Below are positions 42,129-51,161 of a stretch of DNA of 64,000 nt, in pieces. The notes under the pieces were generated by a model. That model was not told the DNA's origin. It saw nothing but the letters and a program-made list of their open reading frames with translations, and did not search any database. Source of the DNA: Chitinophaga niabensis (lineage in GTDB: Bacteria > Bacteroidota > Bacteroidia > Chitinophagales > Chitinophagaceae); assembly GCA_017849435.1 (NCBI GenBank), contig JAFIGY010000018.1, forward strand, positions 62,001 through 126,000. The letters are read 5' to 3'. The position numbers and the translations under genes were made by a program. Within the stretch, counting starts at the first letter, position 1, and each line of letters begins with the position of its first letter.

Positions 42129-43385
42129 TTGTATTTTCACGAATTTGACTTTGATGATGATTTGTTGGACGGCATAGATGCGATGGGCTATACAAACGCC
42201 ACACCCGTCCAGGAGCAAGTGATCCCCATTATATTATCCGGCAGAGACCTCATTGCTTCTGCCCAGACCGGCACCGGCAAAACCGCTGCCTTCCTGCTCC
42301 CCACCATCCAGAACCTCCTTACGCATACGCACGATGCCAGCCAGATCAATTCCATGATCATTGTGCCTACACGGGAACTGGCTGTACAGATCGCACAAAC
42401 ACTGGAGGGGATGAGCTATTTCACGAATGTCAGTTCCATTGCGGTATACGGTGGTGGAGACGGCGCATCCTTTGCGGTGGAAAAGAAAGCGCTTTCTTCC
42501 GGAGCGGATGTTGTGATCTGCACACCGGGCCGCATGATCGCGCATCTGAACATGGGATATGTAAAGCTGCAGGGACTGAAGTACCTGATACTGGATGAAG
42601 CGGACCGTATGCTGGACATGGGTTTTTACGACGATATCGAAAAGATCATCTCTTATCTGCCCAAGGAGCGCCAGACTCTGCTTTTTTCGGCTACGATGCC
42701 TGACAAGATGCGGAAGCTGGCCCTGAAGATACTCCGTGAACCGGAGCAGGTGAATATCGCCATTTCCAAGCCACCGGAGAAGATCAGGCAGGAAGCCTTT
42801 GTTGTATATGAAGAGCAAAAGGCACCTTTGATAAAACGTATCCTTGAACCCAGGAAGAAAGAAAGTGTGATCATTTTCTGTTCCCGGAAGCAGAGTGTAA
42901 AGCAGCTGACGCATGTACTGAAGCGGGCGCGGTTTTCTGTGGATGAGATCCATTCCGATCTGGAGCAGGACAAGCGGGAGCAAACCCTGCTCGATTTCAA
43001 GAATCGGAAGCTCAATGTGCTGGTAGCGACTGACATCCTGAGTCGCGGGATCGATATTGAAGAGATCGACCTCGTGATCAATTACGATGTACCCAACGAC
43101 GGAGAGGACTATATTCACCGCATCGGCCGTACGGCGAGAGCAGCTACTGACGGTACCGCCTATACGTTTATTGCTCCCAAGGAACAAAACCGCTTCGCAA
43201 GGATCGAGCAATTGCTGGGGCATGAGGTGACGAAAGTACCGGTACCGGCGGAACTCGGGCCTGCACCGGAGTACAAGCCCAAGATGCGTAAACCTGGTGG
43301 CGGCGGGGAAAAGCCCGCAGGCGGGAACAGGAAGAGCGGTGGAAAACGGCGGTATTATAAGCCGGTGAAGAAGAATAAGCCGTAG
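42129..43385 (+). CDS. DEAD-box RNA helicase
   Basis: A 418-residue helicase. The Q motif region is GYTNATPVQEQ (20-30), motif I AQTGTGKT (45-52), Ia PTRELA (80-85), Ib TPGRM (131-135), motif II DEAD (156-159), III SAT (188-190), V DILSRGIDI and VI HRIGRTAR. The C-terminal tail is glycine/lysine-rich (GGGGEKPAGGNRKSGGKRR), typical for RNA contact in RhlE-like helicases that act in ribosome assembly or RNA decay. It starts with TTG at 42129: an in-frame stop at 42111 and the lack of any ATG before the Q motif make this the only reasonable start. Confidence 0.93.
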   Translation: MYFHEFDFDDDLLDGIDAMGYTNATPVQEQVIPIILSGRDLIASAQTGTGKTAAFLLPTIQNLLTHTHDASQINSMIIVPTRELAVQIAQTLEGMSYFTNVSSIAVYGGGDGASFAVEKKALSSGADVVICTPGRMIAHLNMGYVKLQGLKYLILDEADRMLDMGFYDDIEKIISYLPKERQTLLFSATMPDKMRKLALKILREPEQVNIAISKPPEKIRQEAFVVYEEQKAPLIKRILEPRKKESVIIFCSRKQSVKQLTHVLKRARFSVDEIHSDLEQDKREQTLLDFKNRKLNVLVATDILSRGIDIEEIDLVINYDVPNDGEDYIHRIGRTARAATDGTAYTFIAPKEQNRFARIEQLLGHEVTKVPVPAELGPAPEYKPKMRKPGGGGEKPAGGNRKSGGKRRYYKPVKKNKP

Positions 43386-43440
43386 CGCCTGTTCGTCTCC
43401 GTCCCTGGCTTTCCGGATCAGCTCCTCCATCATGGAATGG

Positions 43441-43673
43441 TTATTTATTCCGGATGAGGAGATAGAACAATAACGACCCTACGCCGAAAAATAATAAAGG
43501 AACTGCGATGTATGCCACCGCCGGAGGGCATCCTGATTCACAAGCCCCTCCCCTTTTTTGATGAGCTCTATTTTCTCCTTGTGCGCATTTCGGAGGTAAT
43601 AGAGTACAGCGATCCCCGCTATCAGGAATATGAGAAGGAAAGGCAGGTTTGTCCAGAATGCCAGCATGACCAA
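43441..43673 (-). pseudogene. Small membrane protein with an apparent frameshift
   Basis: The frame from 43673 gives MVMLAFWTNLPFLLIFLIAG, a membrane segment, then AHKEKIELIKKGE, and ends at 43479 after 64 residues with an unlikely tail. In the -1 frame the sequence downstream of the A6G4 run (about 43550-43560) reads CPPAVAYIAVPLLFFGVG followed by SLLFYLLIRNK and a stop at 43441. This is a second perfect membrane segment, as expected for two-TM proteins of the DUF6249 kind. The gene is therefore frameshifted, mis-sequenced, or decoded by slippage at the homopolymer. The 43479-43673 portion alone would be the standard call. Confidence 0.55.
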
Positions 43674-43728
43674 CTGTTTTTAATTTCCCGGATTAGAGGA
43701 AGAAAAGACGAAAAGGTTACAGGCGGGG

Positions 43729-43998
43729 TCAGGATTTTTTCTTCTTTTTGAAGGGGTTGTAGGGTTTAGGGGGATGTTTGCGCGGTTTTTTCTTCACATG
43801 GGCATCTCTGGCCTCTTTGGCCTTCACATGCCGCTCATGCTCTCCTTTCCAGAAGTCGCGCTGATCTTTCCCGACTTTCTTCCAGAATTTCTTGTGCCGC
43901 TCACGGGCGGATCCGGCAGACTCCTTTTTGCTCTGGGCATAAGCTCCACCCAGACAGACGGACATGCCCAGAGCGAAAAGGAACAGTATTTTTTTCAT
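43729..43998 (-). CDS. Small secreted lysine-rich protein
   Basis: An 89-residue protein with signal peptide MKKILFLFALGMSVCLGGAYAQ. The mature part is very basic: RERHKKFWKKVGKDQRDFWK and a tail rich in Lys, His and Pro (KKKPRKHPPKPYNPFKKKKK). No family or function can be given; it could bind acidic polymers in the periplasm. It lies 52 bp downstream of the DUF5008 gene in the same direction, so it may be the last gene of that operon or independent. Confidence 0.65.
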   Translation of the reverse strand: MKKILFLFALGMSVCLGGAYAQSKKESAGSARERHKKFWKKVGKDQRDFWKGEHERHVKAKEARDAHVKKKPRKHPPKPYNPFKKKKKS

Positions 43999-44050
43999 GA
44001 CGACCAGGTTTTCGTTTGTCCTTTAAAGTTAAAGGATTTTGAGATACCTG

Positions 44051-45658
44051 TTACTGATACTTCAACTGCACAATCCGGTTGGCAATCCGGTAGTCGAACT
44101 TCGTGAAACTGCCAATGATCAGCATGGATTTATTAGCCGGCTGCTGTAATATCCTGCTTACACCACCCAGGGAAGCATCCTGGCCAAGGGTGATCCCTCC
44201 GTTGGTATTGTAGGTACGATGAATACTTCCATCTGCGTTCAGCACCACAAAATTATTCCGCACAATATCGTTGAATTTGCGGAAGCTTCCGGTGATGATC
44301 ACCTGTCCTCCCGGCATAAGCCCTATTTTGTAGGCATTCCCATCCGGACCGTTCCCCACACTGAAAGTGGCGTCCAGTGAGCCATCCGCATTCAGGCGGG
44401 CTACCCGCTGGGCCTTTGCACCATTAAAACGGTTAAACAAACCTGCGACCAGTATCTTCCCGTCCGGTTGCACGGAAATGTCCTGTATGGAAAGATCTGC
44501 ACCGCTGCCGGTGTTGAAGGTCGCGTCCAGCGTACCATCCGTATTGATACGCGCAATGCGGCCAACACTCTGACCATTGAATTTCGTAAAATTCCCGGCT
44601 ATCAATAGTTTTCCATCCGGCAGCAAGGTAGAAGCATTAATAGCTGCGTTCACAGTTTCAACACCATGATGGTTCACCAGGTCATAATTGTAGGAGGTAT
44701 CCAGCGTGCCATCAGGATACATCCGGGCGATGTAGTTCATCAGGGTGGAATCCAGGTGGAGGGAATCCATGCCTGTAACAGACACCAGTTTGTAATTCGG
44801 CTTCACATAATAACGGAAGGAACCGGTTACGATGAACTTGCCATCCTGTTGCAGGTGTAATCCGTTCACGCTTCCGGAAACACCGCCTGCGAGGGAAGAG
44901 CCAATGGCCAGGTTCTGGGAGGGCAGCTCGATGAGCGCACTGTCCAGCGTACCGTTGAAATTCACCCTGGCGATGCTGAATACGTTCTTTGCGGTGGCGT
45001 AGCGGGTGAAATTCCCTGCTACAAGGTATTTTTGATCTGCCGGCAGGAACACGGAGGAACTCACGGTACCACCAGGACCAGTCTGGTAGCCGTAAGTGAA
45101 TGTGCGGTCGAGGGTGCCATCGGGATTGATCCGCGCTACGCCATTCGTACCACCTGCGATATTGGCATTATCATAGTTGTTGAATGAACCGCCGATCAGG
45201 AATTTTCCATCCGGCAGCGCAGTGATCGTATTGATGCTGCTGCTGGCGCCGCGGGAACTGGGATAGATCGTATCCATCTGCAAAGGACCAAATACCTGGA
45301 AGTACGGGCCGAAGTAATACTCCTGCCCAACCTGCACTGAAATGGGGCCACTGCTGGCCAGTTCAGGGATACGCACTTTGGCAGTCGTATCCGTTAACTC
45401 CACGATCGTAGCTGCCGTACCATTGAACTGGAGAAGCAGATCATCTTTATGTGACAGAAAGCCTTTTCCCTTGATGGTAATGAGATCATTCACATATCCC
45501 CTGTCCGGCGAAGTTCCGTTCTCCGTCTTCAGCGTAATGGAGGGCAGAACAGGGTCTCCGTATGGATTCTTACCATTACTGTTCACGGATTCTTTCCTGC
45601 AGGCCGCGACCAGCATTGCAAAAAGAACCGAGCTATATATCATCTTTTTCATCCGCAT
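44051..45658 (-). CDS. DUF5008-type lipoprotein: IPT/TIG domain plus delta-60 repeats
   Basis: A 535-residue lipoprotein (MRMKKMIYSSVLFAMLVAAC). An IPT/TIG-like domain (about 35-125, YVNDLITIKGKGFL, GPISVQVGQEYYFG) is followed by six or more delta-60 repeats of the type PDGKFLIGGSF, NPDGTLDRTF (about 140-520), forming a beta-propeller-like array. Such surface lipoproteins occur in SusCD loci and probably bind glycan as SusE/F-like accessories. It is the eighth gene of the 58-44 kb locus, 2 bp after the fasciclin gene. Binding specificity is unknown. Confidence 0.85.
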   Translation of the reverse strand: MRMKKMIYSSVLFAMLVAACRKESVNSNGKNPYGDPVLPSITLKTENGTSPDRGYVNDLITIKGKGFLSHKDDLLLQFNGTAATIVELTDTTAKVRIPELASSGPISVQVGQEYYFGPYFQVFGPLQMDTIYPSSRGASSSINTITALPDGKFLIGGSFNNYDNANIAGGTNGVARINPDGTLDRTFTYGYQTGPGGTVSSSVFLPADQKYLVAGNFTRYATAKNVFSIARVNFNGTLDSALIELPSQNLAIGSSLAGGVSGSVNGLHLQQDGKFIVTGSFRYYVKPNYKLVSVTGMDSLHLDSTLMNYIARMYPDGTLDTSYNYDLVNHHGVETVNAAINASTLLPDGKLLIAGNFTKFNGQSVGRIARINTDGTLDATFNTGSGADLSIQDISVQPDGKILVAGLFNRFNGAKAQRVARLNADGSLDATFSVGNGPDGNAYKIGLMPGGQVIITGSFRKFNDIVRNNFVVLNADGSIHRTYNTNGGITLGQDASLGGVSRILQQPANKSMLIIGSFTKFDYRIANRIVQLKYQ

Positions 45659-45660
45659 TG

Positions 45661-46362
45661 TTATTTAGACCTTAAATAATCCTGTGCAACCCGCACAAAT
45701 TCCCCTTCCCGGAACCCGAAGACGTGCTTGTTTTTCAAAGCATGGATCACTCCGTTCACCGGCTGTATATCAGAACTGGCCACCCGGATGCTGGGATTGT
45801 TCCGGAATACGGCGGGGTCATAGGTTACATCCGTCAGATTGAGGATACGCGCGCCCACGGCTTCCACACCTTTATAGTTTTCGTAGATCAGACCGATGTT
45901 CAGGATATATCCGTCCAGCATCACATAATTGATACCGGGATAGGCGGCGATGTTGTCAGGATTCATGCGGGGAAAGGAAGCCGCCAGCCGTTTGCCTTTC
46001 ATGATATACATCCCGAGGAATCTCCGCCATACTTCCGGCCCAATGTCCGGCAGGTATACGGAATCTTCCACGTTCTGATATCTTGTTCTGTTCAGCAGGT
46101 TCATGGCATCTTTGATAGCATCGTCCGTAGGTGCGAAAAAAGTGACAGTATCCGTGCTGAGCATATCTTTCAATCCTGCTTTTTCAACGATATAGCGGAT
46201 TGTATCAAAGTAATACGATTTCTCGGTGAGATAGTCGTAGATCGTGCCTTTGTATTTCGGATTGGCAAGACCGCCATCCACGTAATAGTCGTTCTTCTTG
46301 CAGGCCTGCAGTAACAGCACCATGCCGATCATTGCCAGAGGCCATAGTAGGAATTTCTTCAT
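45661..46362 (-). CDS. Fasciclin-domain lipoprotein (second)
   Basis: A 233-residue lipoprotein (MKKFLLWPLAMIGMVLLLQAC). A single fasciclin (FAS1) domain is shown by TIYDYLTEKSYYFDTIRYIVEKAGLKDML, VTFFAPTDDAIKDAM and the C-terminal GVIHALKNKHVFGF. FAS1 domains mediate adhesion or protein contact at the cell surface. It lies between a SusD gene (20 bp upstream) and the DUF5008 gene, in the same order as the first fasciclin protein in the preceding SusCD half of the locus. Confidence 0.88.
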   Translation of the reverse strand: MKKFLLWPLAMIGMVLLLQACKKNDYYVDGGLANPKYKGTIYDYLTEKSYYFDTIRYIVEKAGLKDMLSTDTVTFFAPTDDAIKDAMNLLNRTRYQNVEDSVYLPDIGPEVWRRFLGMYIMKGKRLAASFPRMNPDNIAAYPGINYVMLDGYILNIGLIYENYKGVEAVGARILNLTDVTYDPAVFRNNPSIRVASSDIQPVNGVIHALKNKHVFGFREGEFVRVAQDYLRSK

Positions 46363-46382
46363 AGTACGATGTGTTTAATGCA

Positions 46383-47882
46383 TTATTGCGCCCAATAAGC
46401 GTTTTGTGTGATGAGGGGATTGACCTTGATAGCGTCTTTGGGAATGGGCCAGGTCCAGCCGCGGCGTTCAAAGACGTCTTGTGTGAGGTAATTCTCACAT
46501 TCGTTGATATCCAGCACACGGCCCGTACGCACGAGATCATACCAACGCTGTCCTTCTCCCATCAATTCCTTCGTTCTTTCCCTGAAAATAGCATCCTGCA
46601 AAGGTTTTCCGCCGCCACCGGTATATTCGGTTGCATTTGCACGGCGGCGGATCTCATTCAGCATGGATATGGCTTCCGCATCATTATTTCCAAGCGCTGC
46701 CAGTGCTTCTGCCCTAAGCAGGATAATTCCTGCCAGGCGGAAGTAAATCTGGTTCGCATCAAATGAGCGGGCTGTAGGATCGGGTATGGATGAAAATTTA
46801 AGGAACATGGCGGATTGAGGGTTCACAGTACAATACGGATCATCGAACCATAAAGTAAAACGTCCGTCTGATTCTCCCTGCGGATAAAGTTTATCCATAA
46901 ACTCCCTTTTCAAGGTGATCTCACTGCCTAAACCGCCATAAAGCGAGTTGCTGGAAGCCAGTATGGGCTGATGCAGTACCCATTGCGGAATAAAACGGCT
47001 TGTAGCGTTACCGTAATTGGCATCCAGCGAAATCTCGAAGATGCCCTCTTCCGACCGTCCTTTGAATATTTCCTGGAACTGCTCCTTCGTATAAGGCAAT
47101 AACCGGTAGATCCCCAGATCTATGATCTGCCTGCAAAGGTCCGCTGCCTTCTGATAAGAATCGTTGGCCGTTGCTTTATCGAAACCGGCTTTCCACATAT
47201 ACATATGCGCCATCAAAGCCATGGCCGCTCCTTTTGTTGCTCTCACAGCACGATCGGTAGGATCATTGAAAGCAACCGGCAGGTCCTTCTCCGCCAGCAT
47301 AAGGTCAGCAATGCAGGTATCCAGCACGTTGAGCATCCTGCTGCGGGGCTTTAGTGAAATATCATAAGGATTCATCTGCAAGGGTACATCTCCATACAAA
47401 AGCACCAGGTTGTAATAATTGAAGCAGCGGATGAAACGCGCTTCGCCGATGAGGGAACGTCTTTCCGTTTCTCCCAAAGAAACATCCTTGATCTTGTTGA
47501 TCTTGTCAATGCAAATATTGCTGGCCGCGATGGATTTATAAAACTCCCCCCAGGTTTCACGGGGATTGTTCAGAGCATCTGCAGCTGCAAGTTGAGACGA
47601 CCAAAGCTGATTGGAGGCCAGCGCTGCAAAGTTCACTTTGGCAAACCAGTTCCAGTTCCCGGCCCTGAAGTCACCAGTATTGTAAATTGTAGTGCCTGCA
47701 ATCTTCGTCCGCATGATACTATAGGCCGCATTCACGCCCATCCGCGCATCCTGCGCATTCTTCCAGTAATCGGCACCGGTAAAGCGGTCATTCGGCTCCA
47801 CCTCCAGGAATTTCTTGCAGGAAGCCAGCGCAACGATGCCCAACACCGGAAAAAATATTTTATACCACCATTTCATAGTCAT
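46383..47882 (-). CDS. SusD/RagB-family glycan-binding lipoprotein (pair 3)
   Basis: A 499-residue lipoprotein (MTMKWWYKIFFPVLGIVALASC). KKFLEVEPNDRFTGADYWK, WGEFYKSIAASNICIDKINK, GEARFIRCFNYYNLVLLYGDVPL and the C-terminal RTKELMGEGQRWYDLVRTGRV, ITQNAYW are full SusD landmarks. It is 15 bp downstream of the SusC of pair 3. It sits on the outer surface and would form a closed pedal-bin complex with that barrel. Confidence 0.93.
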   Translation of the reverse strand: MTMKWWYKIFFPVLGIVALASCKKFLEVEPNDRFTGADYWKNAQDARMGVNAAYSIMRTKIAGTTIYNTGDFRAGNWNWFAKVNFAALASNQLWSSQLAAADALNNPRETWGEFYKSIAASNICIDKINKIKDVSLGETERRSLIGEARFIRCFNYYNLVLLYGDVPLQMNPYDISLKPRSRMLNVLDTCIADLMLAEKDLPVAFNDPTDRAVRATKGAAMALMAHMYMWKAGFDKATANDSYQKAADLCRQIIDLGIYRLLPYTKEQFQEIFKGRSEEGIFEISLDANYGNATSRFIPQWVLHQPILASSNSLYGGLGSEITLKREFMDKLYPQGESDGRFTLWFDDPYCTVNPQSAMFLKFSSIPDPTARSFDANQIYFRLAGIILLRAEALAALGNNDAEAISMLNEIRRRANATEYTGGGGKPLQDAIFRERTKELMGEGQRWYDLVRTGRVLDINECENYLTQDVFERRGWTWPIPKDAIKVNPLITQNAYWAQ

Positions 47883-47896
47883 AATTTTTTCATCAT

Positions 47897-50800
47897 TTAA
47901 AACTCTGCAGATATACCTGCTGTGAAGCTGCGGGCGGTCGGATAACCATTGATGTTATCACGTCCGAGCTGTGTCACCAGTTCCGGGTTGGGTCCTGAAT
48001 ACTTTGAGAAGATCGCTACGTTGAACAGCGTCGCATACATCCGCAGTGTGCGCACTTTAGCCCTTCTCATGAAACCGAAATCCCGGAAGTTATATCCCAA
48101 AGTGATCTGGTTGATCTTGAAATAAGAACCGTCTTCCTGAAAGAGCGTCTGCCCCATCCTGAAAGGTTTGATCTCCCCGTTGCGGTATACCTGGTAGATA
48201 TTCGGGTATTGTGCATTATCCCCGGGATGTTGCCAGTAATTCAGCAGGCTAAGGTCATAGATATTGATCGTACCGCCGGGATCACCGGAATAGTCGATAT
48301 TATACGGTTGTGTAAGGCGGAGCAGGCGTGCCGTCATGGCTGTGTTCATCACAGAGCGATGCAGGGTGTAGGAGCAGAAGATATTCAAAGAGAAGTTCTT
48401 ATAGCTCCAGGTATTTGAAATACCGCCCGTGGCCGAGGGTTCCGGGTTACCGCTGATGACATTATCGTCCCGTTCATCGAGGAAGTAATCTCCGTTCACA
48501 TCGCGCCAGATCGGGTCGCCTGCCCGGAAATATTGTGTGCCATTGCCACGACCGGATTTGTAACGTACGCCGCGAATAGGATCTACCGGTACATCTTCAT
48601 CCCGCTGGTAGATCCCTTGCGTTTGAAAGATGTAATTGCTGGTGGGATTGCGGCCTACTTTCTGCGCGAAATCAAGGTAGAAGGGCGCTCCGTCAGCCTT
48701 GCGGTATTGCTGCATGCCGCCGGCAAGCGATACCAGCGTACTGCGATTGAGTGCACCGTTTGCAGTAAGGGTCCATTGGAGCCCCTGCGGTTTCACAGAA
48801 GCGATGGGGCGTACCGTGATAGCAAGCTCATGACCATAGTTTACGATACTCCCGCCATTTACCTGCACAGTGCCATAACCGGTAACGTCTGTCAGATATT
48901 GATCGCTGAGGATGTTATAGGTCTTCTTGTAGTAAGTATCATAGTTAAAGCTAAGCCTTCCTTTGAAGAAGCTCATGTCTGAACCGAAGTTGAACTGATA
49001 GGCTTTTTCCGATTCCAGGGAGGGATTGGGCATGATACTGAAATCAGGCCCGATAGCAGGCATATTGTTGTAATCCGGATATACCTGGTAGAGACCCAGC
49101 GAATTCACGCGGGTGGAAGCAGGCCGGCTGTTCACGCCATAACTCGCACGGAATGAACCGTAATCCAGGAAATTAAAGCGCGAGATCCATTTCTCTTTGG
49201 AAAAGTTCCAGCGCACACCAACAGATGGGTTGATGGCATAGCGACTGGCGGTACCTGAACTGGAGTTACCATCTGCACGATAAGAAATGTCGATCGTATA
49301 ACGGGTGCGGAAGTTGTACGATACAAATGCAGCCCAGCTCAAAGCATGATAGATAGAACTGGCGGATGTACCGTTAGTATTCTTGCTGCTCGCATCATTC
49401 CAGGGGTTGCCGGGATAGAAACGGGGAGAATACCCCCTGGGCCCCCAGTAAAAGTCGCTGGGTCCATTCCGCATTTCCCGTACATGCTGTTCATTTTCCA
49501 GGATATTGGTTTCCGTGAAAAGGCTTACCAGCACATTATGGCCTTTCTCCACGTTGCCGGCATTGGAGTTGAAGTTATAGCTGAAACCGTTACGGGAATT
49601 CAATTCTCCCCGTCTTCCCACATAACCGTAAATGATCGTCTGGTTGTTGTTTGAAAATGCCTGATTGAAACGATCACGGGTATCAGTATAATAATCATAA
49701 GATGTTGCGGATGTCAGACGCAAACCATGGATCAATTCATAATCCAGACTCACATAGCTTCGCAGGTTCACTGTGTTATTATCATCCAGGTTGTTCAGAT
49801 AGGCTCTCAGCTCCGGGAAATCAAGGAAGTGAGAAGGGCCTGGCAGCAGGGAAGAGGAAAAGGCATTACCGGCGCCGTTACCGGTAAGACCACCGCCGTT
49901 ACCGCGTTGCTTTTGCCCCAGCGCTCCGAATAACTGCCCATTGACACGCAGTCTCGTGTTCGGCTGGAAGTTCAGCTGCATATTGAGACTGTATTTATTG
50001 AAACCGGTATTCTTGATCACCCCCTGGTTCATCTGGTAAGCAAGGTTCGCCTTGTAGTTCATCTTGGCGTTCCCTCCGCTGATCATCAGGTTGTTGTTGG
50101 TATTCACTGTTCGCTGATAGAACAAACCCTGCCAGTCTGTACTGTTATTGTAGAAACCGTTCAAACTGTCCGTGATGAATTGTGCATTGTCCAGGTAATT
50201 GCGGGCCTCTGCATCACTTCGGGTGTAATTCAAAATGGTGAACACGCGGAAATCTCTTTCCTTACTACCACCCCATACCGGCCGCAGGGGCGGCGGAAAA
50301 TTGACGAACACGCTGTTGTTGGTACTGATGATCGGTACATTGGAATTACCGCGTTTGGTAGTGATCACAATTACACCGTTCGCACCGCGGGAGCCATATA
50401 GTGAAGCGGCCTGTGCATCTTTGAACACTTCGATAGATTCGATGTCTTCCGGCGGGATCAATGCCAGCGGGCCGGTAGCCGCACCGGGCTGGAGCATGGA
50501 CTGGTCAATCCCTCCGTCATAATCCACAGGTACGTTATCAATCACCAGCAAAGGGTTGCTGCTGGCCAGATAGGCTTCATCACCGCTGCCGGTGATGTTC
50601 AGCTGCGAAATACCCCGTATGGAAACGGTCCCCCCGAAGCCGGGCGCACCGGTATTATTCTGGATATTCATACCTGCCACTTTACCCTGCAGCAATTGCT
50701 CCAGGTTGGATACAGGCACGTTCTGCAAGTCTTTGCCGGAGATCACGGTCACAGACCCGGTCACCGTTTCTTTGGTCCGCGTCTGGTAACCTACGATTAC

Positions 50801-51130
50801 CGCTTCTTTAAGGTACTTATCGGCAGGCTGCATCGTGAGGTTCATTTCCGCCTTGGTCACTTTCATGCTTTTATCATCGTAACCGATGAAACGAAAAAGC
50901 AACAAAGCATTCTGGTCCACCGTGAGCGTATAATTACCATTTGGATCTGTTACCCCGATCCCTTTTTTGGTAGTCCCGTCCATGATGCTCACCCCGGGAA
51001 TGGGTGTGTGGGATTGCGCATCTGTTACCTTCCCCTTTACCGTGATCTTTTGCTGGGCATACGCCATGCGCCCTGTTACGAGCAGCAGGGCCATACAGCA
51101 CGACAGCATCTGAAGGTAAAATTTATTCAT
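47897..51130 (-). CDS. SusC/RagA-family TonB-dependent transporter (pair 3)
   Basis: A 1077-residue outer-membrane barrel with signal peptide MNKFYLQMLSCCMALLLVTGRMAYAQ, a carboxypeptidase-like domain (VKGKVTDAQSHTPIPGVSIMDG), the plug (VIVGYQTRTKETVTGSVTVIS, LEQLLQGKVAGMNIQNN, DIESIEVFKDAQAASLYGSRG) and a barrel ending ITAGISAEF-like (ARSFTAGISAEF). There is no STN domain, so it is not coupled to a FecR system. It follows the DUF5007 gene after 31 bp. Confidence 0.93.
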   Translation of the reverse strand: MNKFYLQMLSCCMALLLVTGRMAYAQQKITVKGKVTDAQSHTPIPGVSIMDGTTKKGIGVTDPNGNYTLTVDQNALLLFRFIGYDDKSMKVTKAEMNLTMQPADKYLKEAVIVGYQTRTKETVTGSVTVISGKDLQNVPVSNLEQLLQGKVAGMNIQNNTGAPGFGGTVSIRGISQLNITGSGDEAYLASSNPLLVIDNVPVDYDGGIDQSMLQPGAATGPLALIPPEDIESIEVFKDAQAASLYGSRGANGVIVITTKRGNSNVPIISTNNSVFVNFPPPLRPVWGGSKERDFRVFTILNYTRSDAEARNYLDNAQFITDSLNGFYNNSTDWQGLFYQRTVNTNNNLMISGGNAKMNYKANLAYQMNQGVIKNTGFNKYSLNMQLNFQPNTRLRVNGQLFGALGQKQRGNGGGLTGNGAGNAFSSSLLPGPSHFLDFPELRAYLNNLDDNNTVNLRSYVSLDYELIHGLRLTSATSYDYYTDTRDRFNQAFSNNNQTIIYGYVGRRGELNSRNGFSYNFNSNAGNVEKGHNVLVSLFTETNILENEQHVREMRNGPSDFYWGPRGYSPRFYPGNPWNDASSKNTNGTSASSIYHALSWAAFVSYNFRTRYTIDISYRADGNSSSGTASRYAINPSVGVRWNFSKEKWISRFNFLDYGSFRASYGVNSRPASTRVNSLGLYQVYPDYNNMPAIGPDFSIMPNPSLESEKAYQFNFGSDMSFFKGRLSFNYDTYYKKTYNILSDQYLTDVTGYGTVQVNGGSIVNYGHELAITVRPIASVKPQGLQWTLTANGALNRSTLVSLAGGMQQYRKADGAPFYLDFAQKVGRNPTSNYIFQTQGIYQRDEDVPVDPIRGVRYKSGRGNGTQYFRAGDPIWRDVNGDYFLDERDDNVISGNPEPSATGGISNTWSYKNFSLNIFCSYTLHRSVMNTAMTARLLRLTQPYNIDYSGDPGGTINIYDLSLLNYWQHPGDNAQYPNIYQVYRNGEIKPFRMGQTLFQEDGSYFKINQITLGYNFRDFGFMRRAKVRTLRMYATLFNVAIFSKYSGPNPELVTQLGRDNINGYPTARSFTAGISAEF

Positions 51131-51161
51131 GATCAGTTGGATTTAAGTGTTGATAGTTTAC

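Noticed and set aside
42234-43433. Reverse-strand 399-codon frame over the helicase
   Set aside because: All helicase motifs lie on the forward strand; the reverse frame is an artefact.
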